Shown: positions 16,125 through 22,742 of the stretch, in pieces
Position numbering within the stretch: position 1 is the stretch's first letter
How the letters are laid out: each line of letters opens with the position of its first letter
NCBI GenBank assembly: GCA_964418485.1
Contig: CAYQMH010000036.1
Span: 1-23,131 of the forward strand
Length of the DNA stretch: 23,131 bases
Direction: 5' to 3'
Source: JAFGHJ01 sp964418485
Lineage (GTDB): Bacteria; Hydrothermota; UBA3072
Position numbers and translations under genes: made by a program
The notes under the pieces: generated by a model
What the model was told of the DNA's origin: nothing
The model's database searches: none
The model's input: the letters and a program-made list of their open reading frames with translations, nothing else

Positions 16125-16345
16125 CAGCGCGAAGCACTGCGAGTCATTAGTCACTAGTCATCAGTCACTAGTCAAGAAACAAATCCCAACCCCCAAATCC
16201 AAAATCCTAATATTGCCACGAAGGCACAAAGTCACAAAGTTTTTCGTTGTTTTTTACTTGAACCCTGGCAACCTTGAATCCTTGAAACCTTAATCAATAC
16301 AGAGAACACAAAGACTTAGCCGTCAGTTGTCGGCTGTCAGCTATT
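16125..16345. repeat. Spacer packed with word-like repeats
   Basis: In order: the GAA-loop hairpin (16125-16139); GTCATTAGTCACTAGTCATC and a further copy (16143-16176); 'aatcccaacccccaaatccaaaatcc' words; the third composite repeat with GCCACGAAGGCACAAAG (16215-16231) and TTTTTTACTTGAACCCT (16250-16266) plus CCTTGAATCCTTGAAACC; then ACAGAGAACACAAAG; then GTCAGTTGTCGGCTGTCAGC (16322-16341). No gene is seen. Confidence 0.65.
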
Positions 16346-16353
16346 TTTACTAT

Positions 16354-16380
16354 TCGACTAATCCGAAGGATGGTTCGAAT
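16354..16380. repeat. Two-tier hairpin with GAA loop
   Basis: ATCC-GAA-GGAT (16361-16371) is enclosed by an outer ATTCG/CGAAT pair. It belongs with the other GNA-loop hairpins in this window. Confidence 0.5.
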
Positions 16381-16402
16381 AAAAAACCCTTGAGCTCAAG
16401 AG
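16381..16402 (-). terminator. Terminator of microprotein gene copy B
   Basis: On the minus strand CTCTTG-AGCT-CAAGGG (one G-T pair) is followed directly by T6. It lies 51 bp past the stop of the 22-codon gene. Confidence 0.6.
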
Positions 16403-16452
16403 AGAACTTTTTTTAATTACTACACAAACTAGAAACTAAAAATCAGAACCGC

Positions 16453-16521
16453 TTACTTTTTCTTCTTTTTTGGTTTAGCTTTTTTTGCTTTCTTCGGCGC
16501 AGCTTTTTTCTTACATGCCAT
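16453..16521 (-). CDS. Lysine-rich basic microprotein, 22 aa (copy B)
   Basis: Twenty-two codons starting MACKKKAAPKKAKKAK and ending in six consecutive lysine codons. GGAGGG lies 4 nt before the ATG. The leader, the promoter (16621-16648) and the downstream hairpin all resemble those of the 31-codon gene at 5501-5596, and similarity extends over about 370 bp around both. Copy B lost about nine codons relative to copy A, but the Lys/Ala pattern is kept, which argues for a real peptide. A histone-H1-like DNA or RNA binder is inferred from charge only. Confidence 0.7.
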   Translation of the reverse strand: MACKKKAAPKKAKKAKPKKKKK

Positions 16522-16620
16522 TTTACCCTCCTTTTTTAGAGTTTGGTAAAACTTTAAATATATTAAAGCTGCAATTCTTTTGAAGAAAATCTCTTACCCT
16601 TATACAACTAATCCTATTAA

Positions 16621-16648
16621 AATATAGGCCATTTCTCGTTTTAGGCAA
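16621..16648 (-). promoter_or_regulatory. Promoter of microprotein copy B
   Basis: Minus strand TTGCCT (16648-16643), 16-bp spacer, TATATT (16626-16621), aligned position by position with the copy A promoter. Confidence 0.55.
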
Positions 16649-16753
16649 GGTTTTTATTTATTTTTGTCAAAATTTGTATTTTCTCCCTGGCGTTAACCCT
16701 TTAAAAACAAAGGTTTTAACAACGAATTATTCAACTGGCACAAATGTTTCTTA

Positions 16754-16837
16754 CTATTTAACCATTTCTCAATTCAACCATTCAACTGATGCGTAGCATC
16801 TCCGCCCCTTGACTTAACAGTAAAAAATCCGTAAACT
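16754..16837 (+). promoter_or_regulatory. Hairpin-promoter module 1
   Basis: TTTAACCATTTCTCAATTCA and CAACCATTCAACT words, then the hairpin GATGC-GTA-GCATC (16788-16800), TCCGCCCC, TTGACT (16809-16814), 17-bp spacer and TAAACT (16832-16837). The ATG is 21 bp past the -10. The first ~60 bp are nearly identical to module 2 (18133-18192). Confidence 0.75.
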
Positions 16838-16857
16838 TTTTAATAAGAAGGGATATT

Positions 16858-17652
16858 ATGAAAATATTTTTTTTATCTATAATATGTATGTTAATGCTTT
16901 CGGGTTGCGCCACCAACAATTTACACCTAAAGCATAATCCTGATTGGGAAGGAAAACGTTTAGAACCGATAGAATTAAAATCTGAAATCAAAATCGATTC
17001 TATTTCAATAAAGGGTTTTAAAACTGACGTCTCTCTCTGGGAAAAATTATTTGAGAGCCCCTCTTACTTCCCTACACTTAAAGAAGATATAGAAAAAGCA
17101 ATCATAAAAGATTTAAGGTATGATTTGTTTCCGATGGAAGATGACTCTTCTGATATTTTTATCAATGTTAAAGCTGATTTTGGTTTTAAGAAAGAATTTT
17201 TTCAACTTCAACACACACTTTTAATTTCTACAGGTGCAGCAATTGTTGGAGGTTTAGTTGGCTACGCTTTTCAACCTTTTGAAATGACTAGTGCCTATCC
17301 AGGATCATGTTTAGATTTTTCAGATCACAAAAGAGAAATAAATACGATTCTTATCAGTGGTTGCTTCGTAGGTGGGGCTAATATAGTAATTTCCGCATTT
17401 GGGGATAAGAATCTAGGAACCTCCTGGATATCTTGCGAAATATTGGATAAAAAAGGATCCCTTATTTCCAGATACGAAAAAAAGATAAAAATAAAGAAGA
17501 ATAATGCATCCTTTGAATTTAGCTTTAATTTGTTTGATTGTAAACCAAAAGAACAAAAGATTTTAGAAGCTACCTTAAGAGAAGCGTTAAGCGACATAAA
17601 ATCTCAGATAGATAGAGATAGAGAGAAGATTTTAGAAGCCGTTAAGAACTGA
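16858..17652 (+). CDS. Lipoprotein of unknown function with glycine-rich hydrophobic hairpin
   Basis: A 264-aa protein that I do not recognise. Standard lipobox LSGC (Cys17). Residues about 45-120 are mixed alpha/beta with no motif. Residues 120-140 (STGAAIVGGLVGYAF) and 163-178 (ISGCFVGGANIVISAF) are two Gly-rich hydrophobic stretches that could insert in a membrane as a helical hairpin. The final 35 residues are a charged helix (LREALSDIKSQIDRDREKIL). ATG is preceded by AAGAAGGG and the module promoter. The Fos-like gene follows after 39 bp and may be read from the same transcript. Confidence 0.7.
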   Translation: MKIFFLSIICMLMLSGCATNNLHLKHNPDWEGKRLEPIELKSEIKIDSISIKGFKTDVSLWEKLFESPSYFPTLKEDIEKAIIKDLRYDLFPMEDDSSDIFINVKADFGFKKEFFQLQHTLLISTGAAIVGGLVGYAFQPFEMTSAYPGSCLDFSDHKREINTILISGCFVGGANIVISAFGDKNLGTSWISCEILDKKGSLISRYEKKIKIKKNNASFEFSFNLFDCKPKEQKILEATLREALSDIKSQIDRDREKILEAVKN

Positions 17653-17691
17653 GGAAAAAGGGGAATCGAAAATCGAGAAGTTGACGTTGAT

Positions 17692-18096
17692 ATGATAAAT
17701 GGGATAAATCATATTACTTTATCAGTAAAAGATATAGATGAATCTTTCAAATTTTACAAAGAGATTCTCGGTTTAAAACCAATTATGAAATCCGAAATAA
17801 GCGCATATTTCCAGGCTGGGTCCATCTGGATAGCACTTGTAAAAGATGAGACTAAAAAAAGTGCGAGTGACTACAGCCATATAGCTTTTAACGTTACCGC
17901 TAAAGATTTTAATAACTTAAAAAACAAAATAAAAGATTATGGTGCAAAAGAATGGCAGGAAAACAAAACCGAAGGAGAATCATTTTATTTCCTTGATCCA
18001 AGTGGCAATAAATTAGAGATACATTCAACGTCGTTAGATGATAGAGTTAAACACGGAAAAAAACATTGGAAAAACGATGTTGAATGGTTTATATAG
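17692..18096 (+). CDS. VOC family glyoxalase-fold metalloenzyme, Fos (fosfomycin-modifying) type
   Basis: A 134-aa single-module VOC pair, the usual FosA/FosB size. Metal ligands fit the family: His7 (INHITL), His63 (YSHIAFNV) and Glu109 (GNKLEIHS). Also present are Thr9, Tyr99 in SFYFLDPSG, and Arg118 in LDDRVKHGKKHW, matching the FosA positions for fosfomycin contacts. The catalytic Glu44 of FosX is Ser here, so a thiol-transferase (FosA/FosB-like) is more likely than a FosX hydrolase. Whether fosfomycin is the true substrate is unknown; many environmental Fos homologues have other roles. No strong Shine-Dalgarno is visible, so it probably depends on the upstream lipoprotein transcript. Confidence 0.8.
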   Translation: MINGINHITLSVKDIDESFKFYKEILGLKPIMKSEISAYFQAGSIWIALVKDETKKSASDYSHIAFNVTAKDFNNLKNKIKDYGAKEWQENKTEGESFYFLDPSGNKLEIHSTSLDDRVKHGKKHWKNDVEWFI

Positions 18097-18132
18097 GTTC
18101 GAAACATCTCCGTCATAGGTCGATTGTTTTTC

Positions 18133-18217
18133 CCATTTAACCATTTTTCAATTCAACCATTCAACTGATGCGTAGCATCTCCACCCCTTGACATCCCACC
18201 CCAATTGTGAGTATACT
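18133..18217 (+). promoter_or_regulatory. Hairpin-promoter module 2
   Basis: CCATTTAACCATTTTTCAA and CAACCATTCAACT words, hairpin GATGC-GTA-GCATC (18167-18179), TCCACCCC, TTGACA (18188-18193), 18-bp spacer, TATACT (18212-18217). The start codon is 20 bp past the -10. Confidence 0.8.
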
Positions 18218-18236
18218 AAAGACGGATGAGGTTAGT

Positions 18237-18770
18237 ATGAAAAAATTTTCAAGATTAATTATTATTGTATTATTTATTGCTTTTCTTCTTAAGTGTGCTA
18301 CCGGAAATGCGCCTCTTAGAAAAACCGTTAAAATTGATGAAGATAGCCAAAAAATAGCTGCCGCAGTCATAGGAATAGAAGAAAGAATTGGAAGTCCCAA
18401 GTCTCTAAATTACTTTTTTATCAGAAGCTGGATATATAAAGATACCGGAAATTTGCTGCATCAGATTTGCACTCATTATGGGTATGTAGCAAAAGACTGG
18501 AGATTTTATAAAAACGCATATAGCCAGGAAGGCCAACCCTTAGAACTTGTCAAAATAGAACGTGATGCGGATTATCATAAATCTATTAATGTTTATTATG
18601 AGACAGTAGGTGTAACAATCGCGGATGAATATCTTAGAAGTCATTTAAATGGATTTTCAATTAAAATATCAGCTTTAAGCGGTGATTCGTTTATAATTGA
18701 ACCAACCCCGGAACAAATAAAATCTCAACTTAGTAAGATACAAGAATACAAAAAATTAAATAATTTATAA
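18237..18770 (+). CDS. Small lipoprotein of unknown function
   Basis: A 177-aa protein that I do not recognise. Signal stretch 6-18 (LIIIVLFIAFLL) and relaxed lipobox LLKC (Cys20). The mature part is short and mixed alpha/beta, with YFFIRSWIYKDTGNLLHQIC and IEPTPEQIKSQLSKIQEYKK near the end, and no catalytic motif. The ATG at 18237 has GAGG 5 bp upstream and a promoter ending at 18217. The alternative GTG at 18207 lies inside the promoter, so it is rejected. No terminator was found. Confidence 0.7.
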   Translation: MKKFSRLIIIVLFIAFLLKCATGNAPLRKTVKIDEDSQKIAAAVIGIEERIGSPKSLNYFFIRSWIYKDTGNLLHQICTHYGYVAKDWRFYKNAYSQEGQPLELVKIERDADYHKSINVYYETVGVTIADEYLRSHLNGFSIKISALSGDSFIIEPTPEQIKSQLSKIQEYKKLNNL

Positions 18771-18778
18771 TTGATAAA

Positions 18779-18870
18779 GAATTCAGGAGCCAGAATCCAG
18801 AATACAGAATCCCCTCCCAACCGAAACAACTAAAAGTAACAACGAATCACACGAATTGCACAAATTTTTT
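18779..18870. repeat. Word-like repeats between lipoprotein and channel genes
   Basis: AATTCAGGAGCCAGAATCCA with a further 'gaatacagaatcc' word (18779-18813), then AACAACGAATCACACGAATT and TGCACAAATT (18839-18868). No coding signal. Confidence 0.55.
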
Positions 18871-18888
18871 TTATTCAAAATTATTAAC

Positions 18889-18938
18889 GGATGCGAAGCA
18901 TCCCCCCCTTGACATCCCACCCCCATTATAAATATACT
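18889..18938 (+). promoter_or_regulatory. Hairpin-promoter module 3
   Basis: Hairpin GGATGC-GAA-GCATCC (18889-18903), a C-run, TTGACA (18909-18914), 18-bp spacer, TATACT (18933-18938). The segment TTGACATCCCACCCC is identical to module 2. The channel's CTG start is 21 bp past the -10. Confidence 0.8.
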
Positions 18939-18958
18939 ATAAATATTAGGAGGGTATT

Positions 18959-19753
18959 CTGAAGAAACGTATTTATGAATTTTTAGAAAAAGCAAAAGAA
19001 GGGGACACTGCGGGATCAATCTTCGATTGGTTTATAATGTCGCTCATATCTCTAAACGTATTAGCGGTTGCTCTGGCAACGGTGCATAGTATTTCTTTGC
19101 GATATGATAAATTCTTCAATGTTTTCGAAATTGTTTCCGTAATTATTTTTACAATAGAATATATTCTCCGAGTATGGTCTTGTACTATTAACGAAAACTT
19201 TAAGCATCCTGTATTTGGCAGATTAAAGTATTTAATTACTCCTTTTGCGATTGTAGATTTACTTGCGATTTTGCCTTTTTATCTGCCGAGACTTATTCCT
19301 GTAGATTTGAGATTCCTGAGAGCTTTAAGACTCGTACGTCTTTTTAGAGTCTTGAAAATGGCAAGATACAACACCGCTCTATCAACTTTGAAGAACGTTA
19401 TATTAAGAACACGTGAAGAATTAATAGTCACCTTTTTTACCATATTTATATTTTTAATACTGCTTTCAAGCGCGGTATATTTAGTAGAAAATCCCGTTCA
19501 GCCGGAAGTTTTTCCCGATATTCCTACCGCAATGTGGTGGGGAGTTATGACTATGACGACCGTAGGATATGGGGATATTTATCCCATAACGGTTTGGGGA
19601 AGAATTTTCGCCTCGATTGTCTCGATTTTAGGAATCGGTTTATTTGCCTTACCCGCAGGTTTTCTTGCATCCGGTTTTACGGAAGAGATAAGAAAAGGAA
19701 AGAAAAATAAAATAATCTGCCCGGAATGTGGGAAGGAGATTAAGCTAGAATGA
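18959..19753 (+). CDS. Voltage-gated-type potassium channel (6TM), CTG start
   Basis: A 264-aa ion transport protein. S1 is about 22-44; S2 and S3 follow; S4 carries five Arg every third residue (118-130, RFLRALRLVRLFR). S5, the pore helix and the K+ selectivity filter TVGYGD (201-206) precede S6 (FALPAGFLASGF). A C-terminal CPECGKEIKLE half resembles a zinc-ribbon knuckle (one CXXC only). The first in-frame ATG is 19037, which would cut S1. The frame is open upstream and reads L/M-KKRIYEFLEKAKEGDTAG, a typical family N-terminus. A CTG at 18959 sits 5 nt after AGGAGG and 21 bp past the -10. I therefore call CTG the start. It is probably a KvAP/Kch-like K+ channel in the inner membrane. Confidence 0.85.
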   Translation: MKKRIYEFLEKAKEGDTAGSIFDWFIMSLISLNVLAVALATVHSISLRYDKFFNVFEIVSVIIFTIEYILRVWSCTINENFKHPVFGRLKYLITPFAIVDLLAILPFYLPRLIPVDLRFLRALRLVRLFRVLKMARYNTALSTLKNVILRTREELIVTFFTIFIFLILLSSAVYLVENPVQPEVFPDIPTAMWWGVMTMTTVGYGDIYPITVWGRIFASIVSILGIGLFALPAGFLASGFTEEIRKGKKNKIICPECGKEIKLE

Positions 19754-19762
19754 ATTATCTGT

Positions 19763-19800
19763 CACAATGTCAAGCACCGTCCCCATATTTCCCCCATATT
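19763..19800. other. Short spacer with a recurrent 'gtcaagcaccgtcccc' string
   Basis: AATGTCAAGCACCGTCCCC is followed by two CCCCATATTT-like words between the convergent channel and HEPN-like genes. On the minus strand it contains CTTGACA after a G/C-rich run, reminiscent of the promoter module, but there is no gene in that direction to serve. Confidence 0.3.
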
Positions 19801-19803
19801 TCC

Positions 19804-20544
19804 TTAACTTTTAGAGCTTGTTGATAATAGACCTCTCTTAAGAGAAAAAGCGAAAAATTTTGATAGCGTTTGCGTTGTGTTTACTATGAATTTAATATTC
19901 TTTAAATATTTTTCGGCTAATTCAACAGCATTTGAATATACTACTGGCATATAAATTTTTTCTATTTTTTTCTTTTTCGAATTATAAAAAGGAATGTATA
20001 TATTTATATTTTTTTCCGGTTGCTTTTCTCCTATTACGCTAATATCTCTAATTACCAATCCAGAGTGTTTCACCTTATTATACAGAGTTCTTACTATTTC
20101 ATCTCTATAAAACCCGATTATGCTCTTAATTCTATTTGTCAACTCTTTATTATAATTCTTTTCTATATAATCTCTATTTTTTTTATCACAAAAATTTAAT
20201 ATATTTTCTTTTTTAGGAAAACCTAGTCTTTCAAGGATGTTGTCCGAATTGAATATATCATTTAAGAATTTTAGCATTTCCCGGCTGTTATAGGTTAATA
20301 AAGTCATTTCTATGCCGCCTGCTTGTTCCCATCTTGAAAAAGAATAAAATAAGGCCCCTGCACTCTCCAAGCTCACTACCAATTCAGCATGCAATTTTAC
20401 TTGAAGTTTCGCAACACTATCAAAATCCTTCTCAGCATGAGCTTTAATTAGTTCCACATGAATACATTCGGCTATTTTTAAAGGAATGGTTAGACTGAAG
20501 TCAGCGTATTCTCTTAGAAATTTTGCAGTTCTCTCGGCATCCAT
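19804..20544 (-). CDS. Unknown helical protein with HEPN-like YNKVKH motif
   Basis: A 246-aa protein, third in a three-gene minus-strand cluster. I do not recognise a named family. It is predicted mostly helical: residues 1-75 (amphipathic, AKLQVKLHAELVVSLESAGALF), then 130-165 with YRDEIVRTLYNKVKHSGLV. The YNKVKH (155-160) at the end of a helix resembles the conserved site of HEPN-like proteins of unknown function. The classical Arg of RX4-6H is replaced, so RNase activity is doubtful. A basic, beta-rich stretch (NINIYIPFYNSKKKKIEKIYMPVV) follows. The ATG is 6 bp after the stop of the preceding gene and lacks a Shine-Dalgarno, so translational coupling is likely. Confidence 0.65.
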   Translation of the reverse strand: MDAERTAKFLREYADFSLTIPLKIAECIHVELIKAHAEKDFDSVAKLQVKLHAELVVSLESAGALFYSFSRWEQAGGIEMTLLTYNSREMLKFLNDIFNSDNILERLGFPKKENILNFCDKKNRDYIEKNYNKELTNRIKSIIGFYRDEIVRTLYNKVKHSGLVIRDISVIGEKQPEKNINIYIPFYNSKKKKIEKIYMPVVYSNAVELAEKYLKNIKFIVNTTQTLSKFFAFSLKRGLLSTSSKS

Positions 20545-20550
20545 AGTAAA

Positions 20551-21381
20551 TTAGCGTTTTGATTTCTTATCTTTTATTATTTTTTCCATATACCCATTAA
20601 CTGGAGCAAAATACTCTTCCATATCTCTAATAACTTTTGGTTTCTCAACATGATTTTGTGGATCAAACAAACAATTTATAAAATCTATAACTTTCCAAAA
20701 AAAGGGAATAGCAATACCAGGAGTGTAAATGTTTTTCCTTTCTAAATGTGCTGCTGTTTTATTACGTAATTCCCTGTAAGTATGAGCTTCAAATTCAGAA
20801 ATCCTTTTAGGTAATTTTTCGTTTTTCAACAACCAATCAATAACAGATTTTAAAGATTGATTTACATCTTCAAATCCTTCTATTCTCCAATGTTTTAATA
20901 AACTGTCATAAATCGCTGGATAACTCTTCTTGACTGTCTTCTTTTGCGTTTTCTCCTTTAGTATAAATTCTTCTGGAAGCTCTTTCAAAAATTTCTCCTT
21001 AATAGATTTCAGAGATTGACTTATATCTTCAAAACCTTTGTTTCGCAAATGTTTTAACAAAATATCATAAATTGCTGAATAATGCTTTTTTTCTATTTTC
21101 TTTTGTTTTTTCTTCGTTAGAATACACTCTTCTGGAAGTTCTTCCAAAAATCTCTCTTTTATTGCGGTTTCTGTAAGTAAAAAGAGGTATATTGAACTCA
21201 AAGTGTAGAACTCATATTCGTAATATCCATACATACAAATCTTTTTTGCAAAATCCAGCATTCCATGGATTTTCTCAGGTACTTTAGAACTAACATCAAC
21301 CTTATTCAGCGATTCCTCTAAACGCTCTATGGTCATATTCACTGGCTTGTTTCTTATATCCGGTTCACAAAAATCATTCAT
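20551..21381 (-). CDS. Unknown helical protein with internal duplication and HEPN-like RNKTAAH motif
   Basis: A 276-aa protein, second in the cluster. Residues 46-76 (AKKICMYGYYEYEFYTLSSI, then FLLTETAIKERF) and 181-240 (DWLLKN, YRELRNKTAAHL, FINCLF) together look like one split helical domain. The site R206-N-K-T-A-A-H212 fits the HEPN RX4-6H pattern. Between the halves lie two 51-residue repeats (77-127 and 130-180), each with a LPEE.IL start, a K-rich stretch, AIYD-LLKH and GFED--QSLKS. The gene starts 17 bp after the stop of the first gene. No Shine-Dalgarno is seen. Function unknown; an HEPN-type RNA-binding or RNase-like role is inferred. Confidence 0.7.
   Translation of the reverse strand: MNDFCEPDIRNKPVNMTIERLEESLNKVDVSSKVPEKIHGMLDFAKKICMYGYYEYEFYTLSSIYLFLLTETAIKERFLEELPEECILTKKKQKKIEKKHYSAIYDILLKHLRNKGFEDISQSLKSIKEKFLKELPEEFILKEKTQKKTVKKSYPAIYDSLLKHWRIEGFEDVNQSLKSVIDWLLKNEKLPKRISEFEAHTYRELRNKTAAHLERKNIYTPGIAIPFFWKVIDFINCLFDPQNHVEKPKVIRDMEEYFAPVNGYMEKIIKDKKSKR
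20842..21153 (-). repeat. Diverged in-frame tandem duplication, period 159 bp
   Basis: Copies at 21153-21001 and 20994-20842 encode 51-residue units that match at about two thirds of positions. They were inserted within one helical domain of the 276-aa protein. Confidence 0.8.
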
Positions 21382-21398
21382 ACGGCATTACAAATTTT

Positions 21399-22742
21399 TC
21401 AAACAAGCCCCGACTCTTTATTTTTTTTTCTCCATTTTATCATCTTTTCTATCAACTCAACTTCTCGTTTTCTTGTTTTTTTAATATCTTTTAATTGGGT
21501 TTCACTTTTTCGAGCATTGTCTAAAGTAAATAAAATATCTTTGCAAGTAAATTCATCCTTAAAAATATATAAGTAATAATATATGAGATTTTCCAACATG
21601 CTTTTTATAACTTCAATATCCGAGAGTGTTACTGTTACATCAAGTCCCTCATGAACAATTTTATTTCTTTTATCTGCCATATCTAAAATGATTTCAGGGC
21701 TTAAAGATGGGACTTCAGGAATATGTATACTCATCGCTCTTTCTAATGTTATTTTTGTTGCCTCTTGAGGTTTTTTTAAAGTGAGGGTTTCTAGCCCTCT
21801 CCAAAAATGCAAAAAAGAGTCTTTTAGTTCTAATTTGGTAACCCCCAACTGATAAGATCGAAACGCCATCAGCAATATATTATCTATTTTGTTTTTAATA
21901 TTTAGTGATTTTATTTCAGGCAAAATTTGACTAATCCTTTTCTCGTCGCGAGTGGATATAGTTATGTTTTTTCTTTTGGATATATCTTTACTATAATAAC
22001 AAGTATTATATTTGCCATTTCCCAAAACTATGTATATAAAAGGTTTTCGTATTTCGGATATCCTTTCAAAGGGTAAAGATAATAAAAATTTTAGTAAATC
22101 ATAGCTTGCGTAATCAATTGCATAATTTATACCGCCAAATAGTACCTCTAAGGTCTTTTCTAATTCATCCATCGCATATTCTCTATCACGAGCATCAATT
22201 TCAAACTCCCAATATGTACTTAGTGTACTATTTAATATATTTGGGTCCATAGGAGTTTCCCTAAACGCATCTTGTATGGATGCTCCTCCTTTTTGAGCAG
22301 TAGTATAAAATTTGTCGTTCCATTCTTTTAAAGATAAATTACATATGAAATAACCTAAAACCGATAAAGATGTCGGGCATTTATTTCTTTCTTGATATTG
22401 GAAATTAATAGGAAAGCCTATTGTATATTTTTTGATTTTTAGTTGTCCTAGTTCTTTTTTTATTCTCTTTAACCCTTTATAAAAATGAGCTATAGCATCT
22501 TCTTTAATTTTTATTTCATTAAGGAGTTTTACTATCTTTCTTTGAAATACTTGACGTGAAATCTTTAATTCTGTTTGAATCGTCTCCAAATCTTCTATTT
22601 CACCTAGTATATTTTGCAGCAGTATATCAAATCCCAGGTATCCAGTAAGTCCAATTCTCAAGCCTGTTGTATCTTTATCTATATAAGAAATAGCATTTAA
22701 TACTAACTCTTCTAGCTCTTTATTTTTTTGCTGCTTGTTAAT
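21399..22742 (-). CDS. Apea-like HEPN domain protein, ATT start
   Basis: A 447-aa protein, first gene of the cluster. Residues 1-100 are helical, with coiled-coil-like segments (EIEDLETIQTELKISRQVF, LKRIKKELGQLKIKK). The central 130-270 region is mixed. The C-terminal region (about 290-400) resembles Apea-like HEPN domains: SFLHFWRGLETLTL, then DMADKRNKIVHEGLDVT with RX4H at R359-H364, then helix IEVIKSMLENLIYYYL. A K/R-rich tail follows. The frame is open upstream of the first usable TTG (22661), which has no ribosome site. An ATT at 22742 lies 6 nt after GGAGGAGG and gives I/M-NKQQKNKELEELVL. I therefore place the start there. Function unknown; HEPN proteins are often RNases in defence or toxin systems. 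Confidence 0.7.
   Translation of the reverse strand: MNKQQKNKELEELVLNAISYIDKDTTGLRIGLTGYLGFDILLQNILGEIEDLETIQTELKISRQVFQRKIVKLLNEIKIKEDAIAHFYKGLKRIKKELGQLKIKKYTIGFPINFQYQERNKCPTSLSVLGYFICNLSLKEWNDKFYTTAQKGGASIQDAFRETPMDPNILNSTLSTYWEFEIDARDREYAMDELEKTLEVLFGGINYAIDYASYDLLKFLLSLPFERISEIRKPFIYIVLGNGKYNTCYYSKDISKRKNITISTRDEKRISQILPEIKSLNIKNKIDNILLMAFRSYQLGVTKLELKDSFLHFWRGLETLTLKKPQEATKITLERAMSIHIPEVPSLSPEIILDMADKRNKIVHEGLDVTVTLSDIEVIKSMLENLIYYYLYIFKDEFTCKDILFTLDNARKSETQLKDIKKTRKREVELIEKMIKWRKKNKESGLV

Noticed and set aside
17692..18096. FosX-type fosfomycin hydrolase
   Set aside because: The FosX catalytic Glu44 position is Ser here; a FosA/FosB-like or other VOC enzyme fits better.
19763..19790. 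Promoter on the minus strand (CTTGACA after a G/C-rich run)
   Set aside because: It would point into the 3' end of the channel gene with no downstream minus-strand gene and has no good -10 box.
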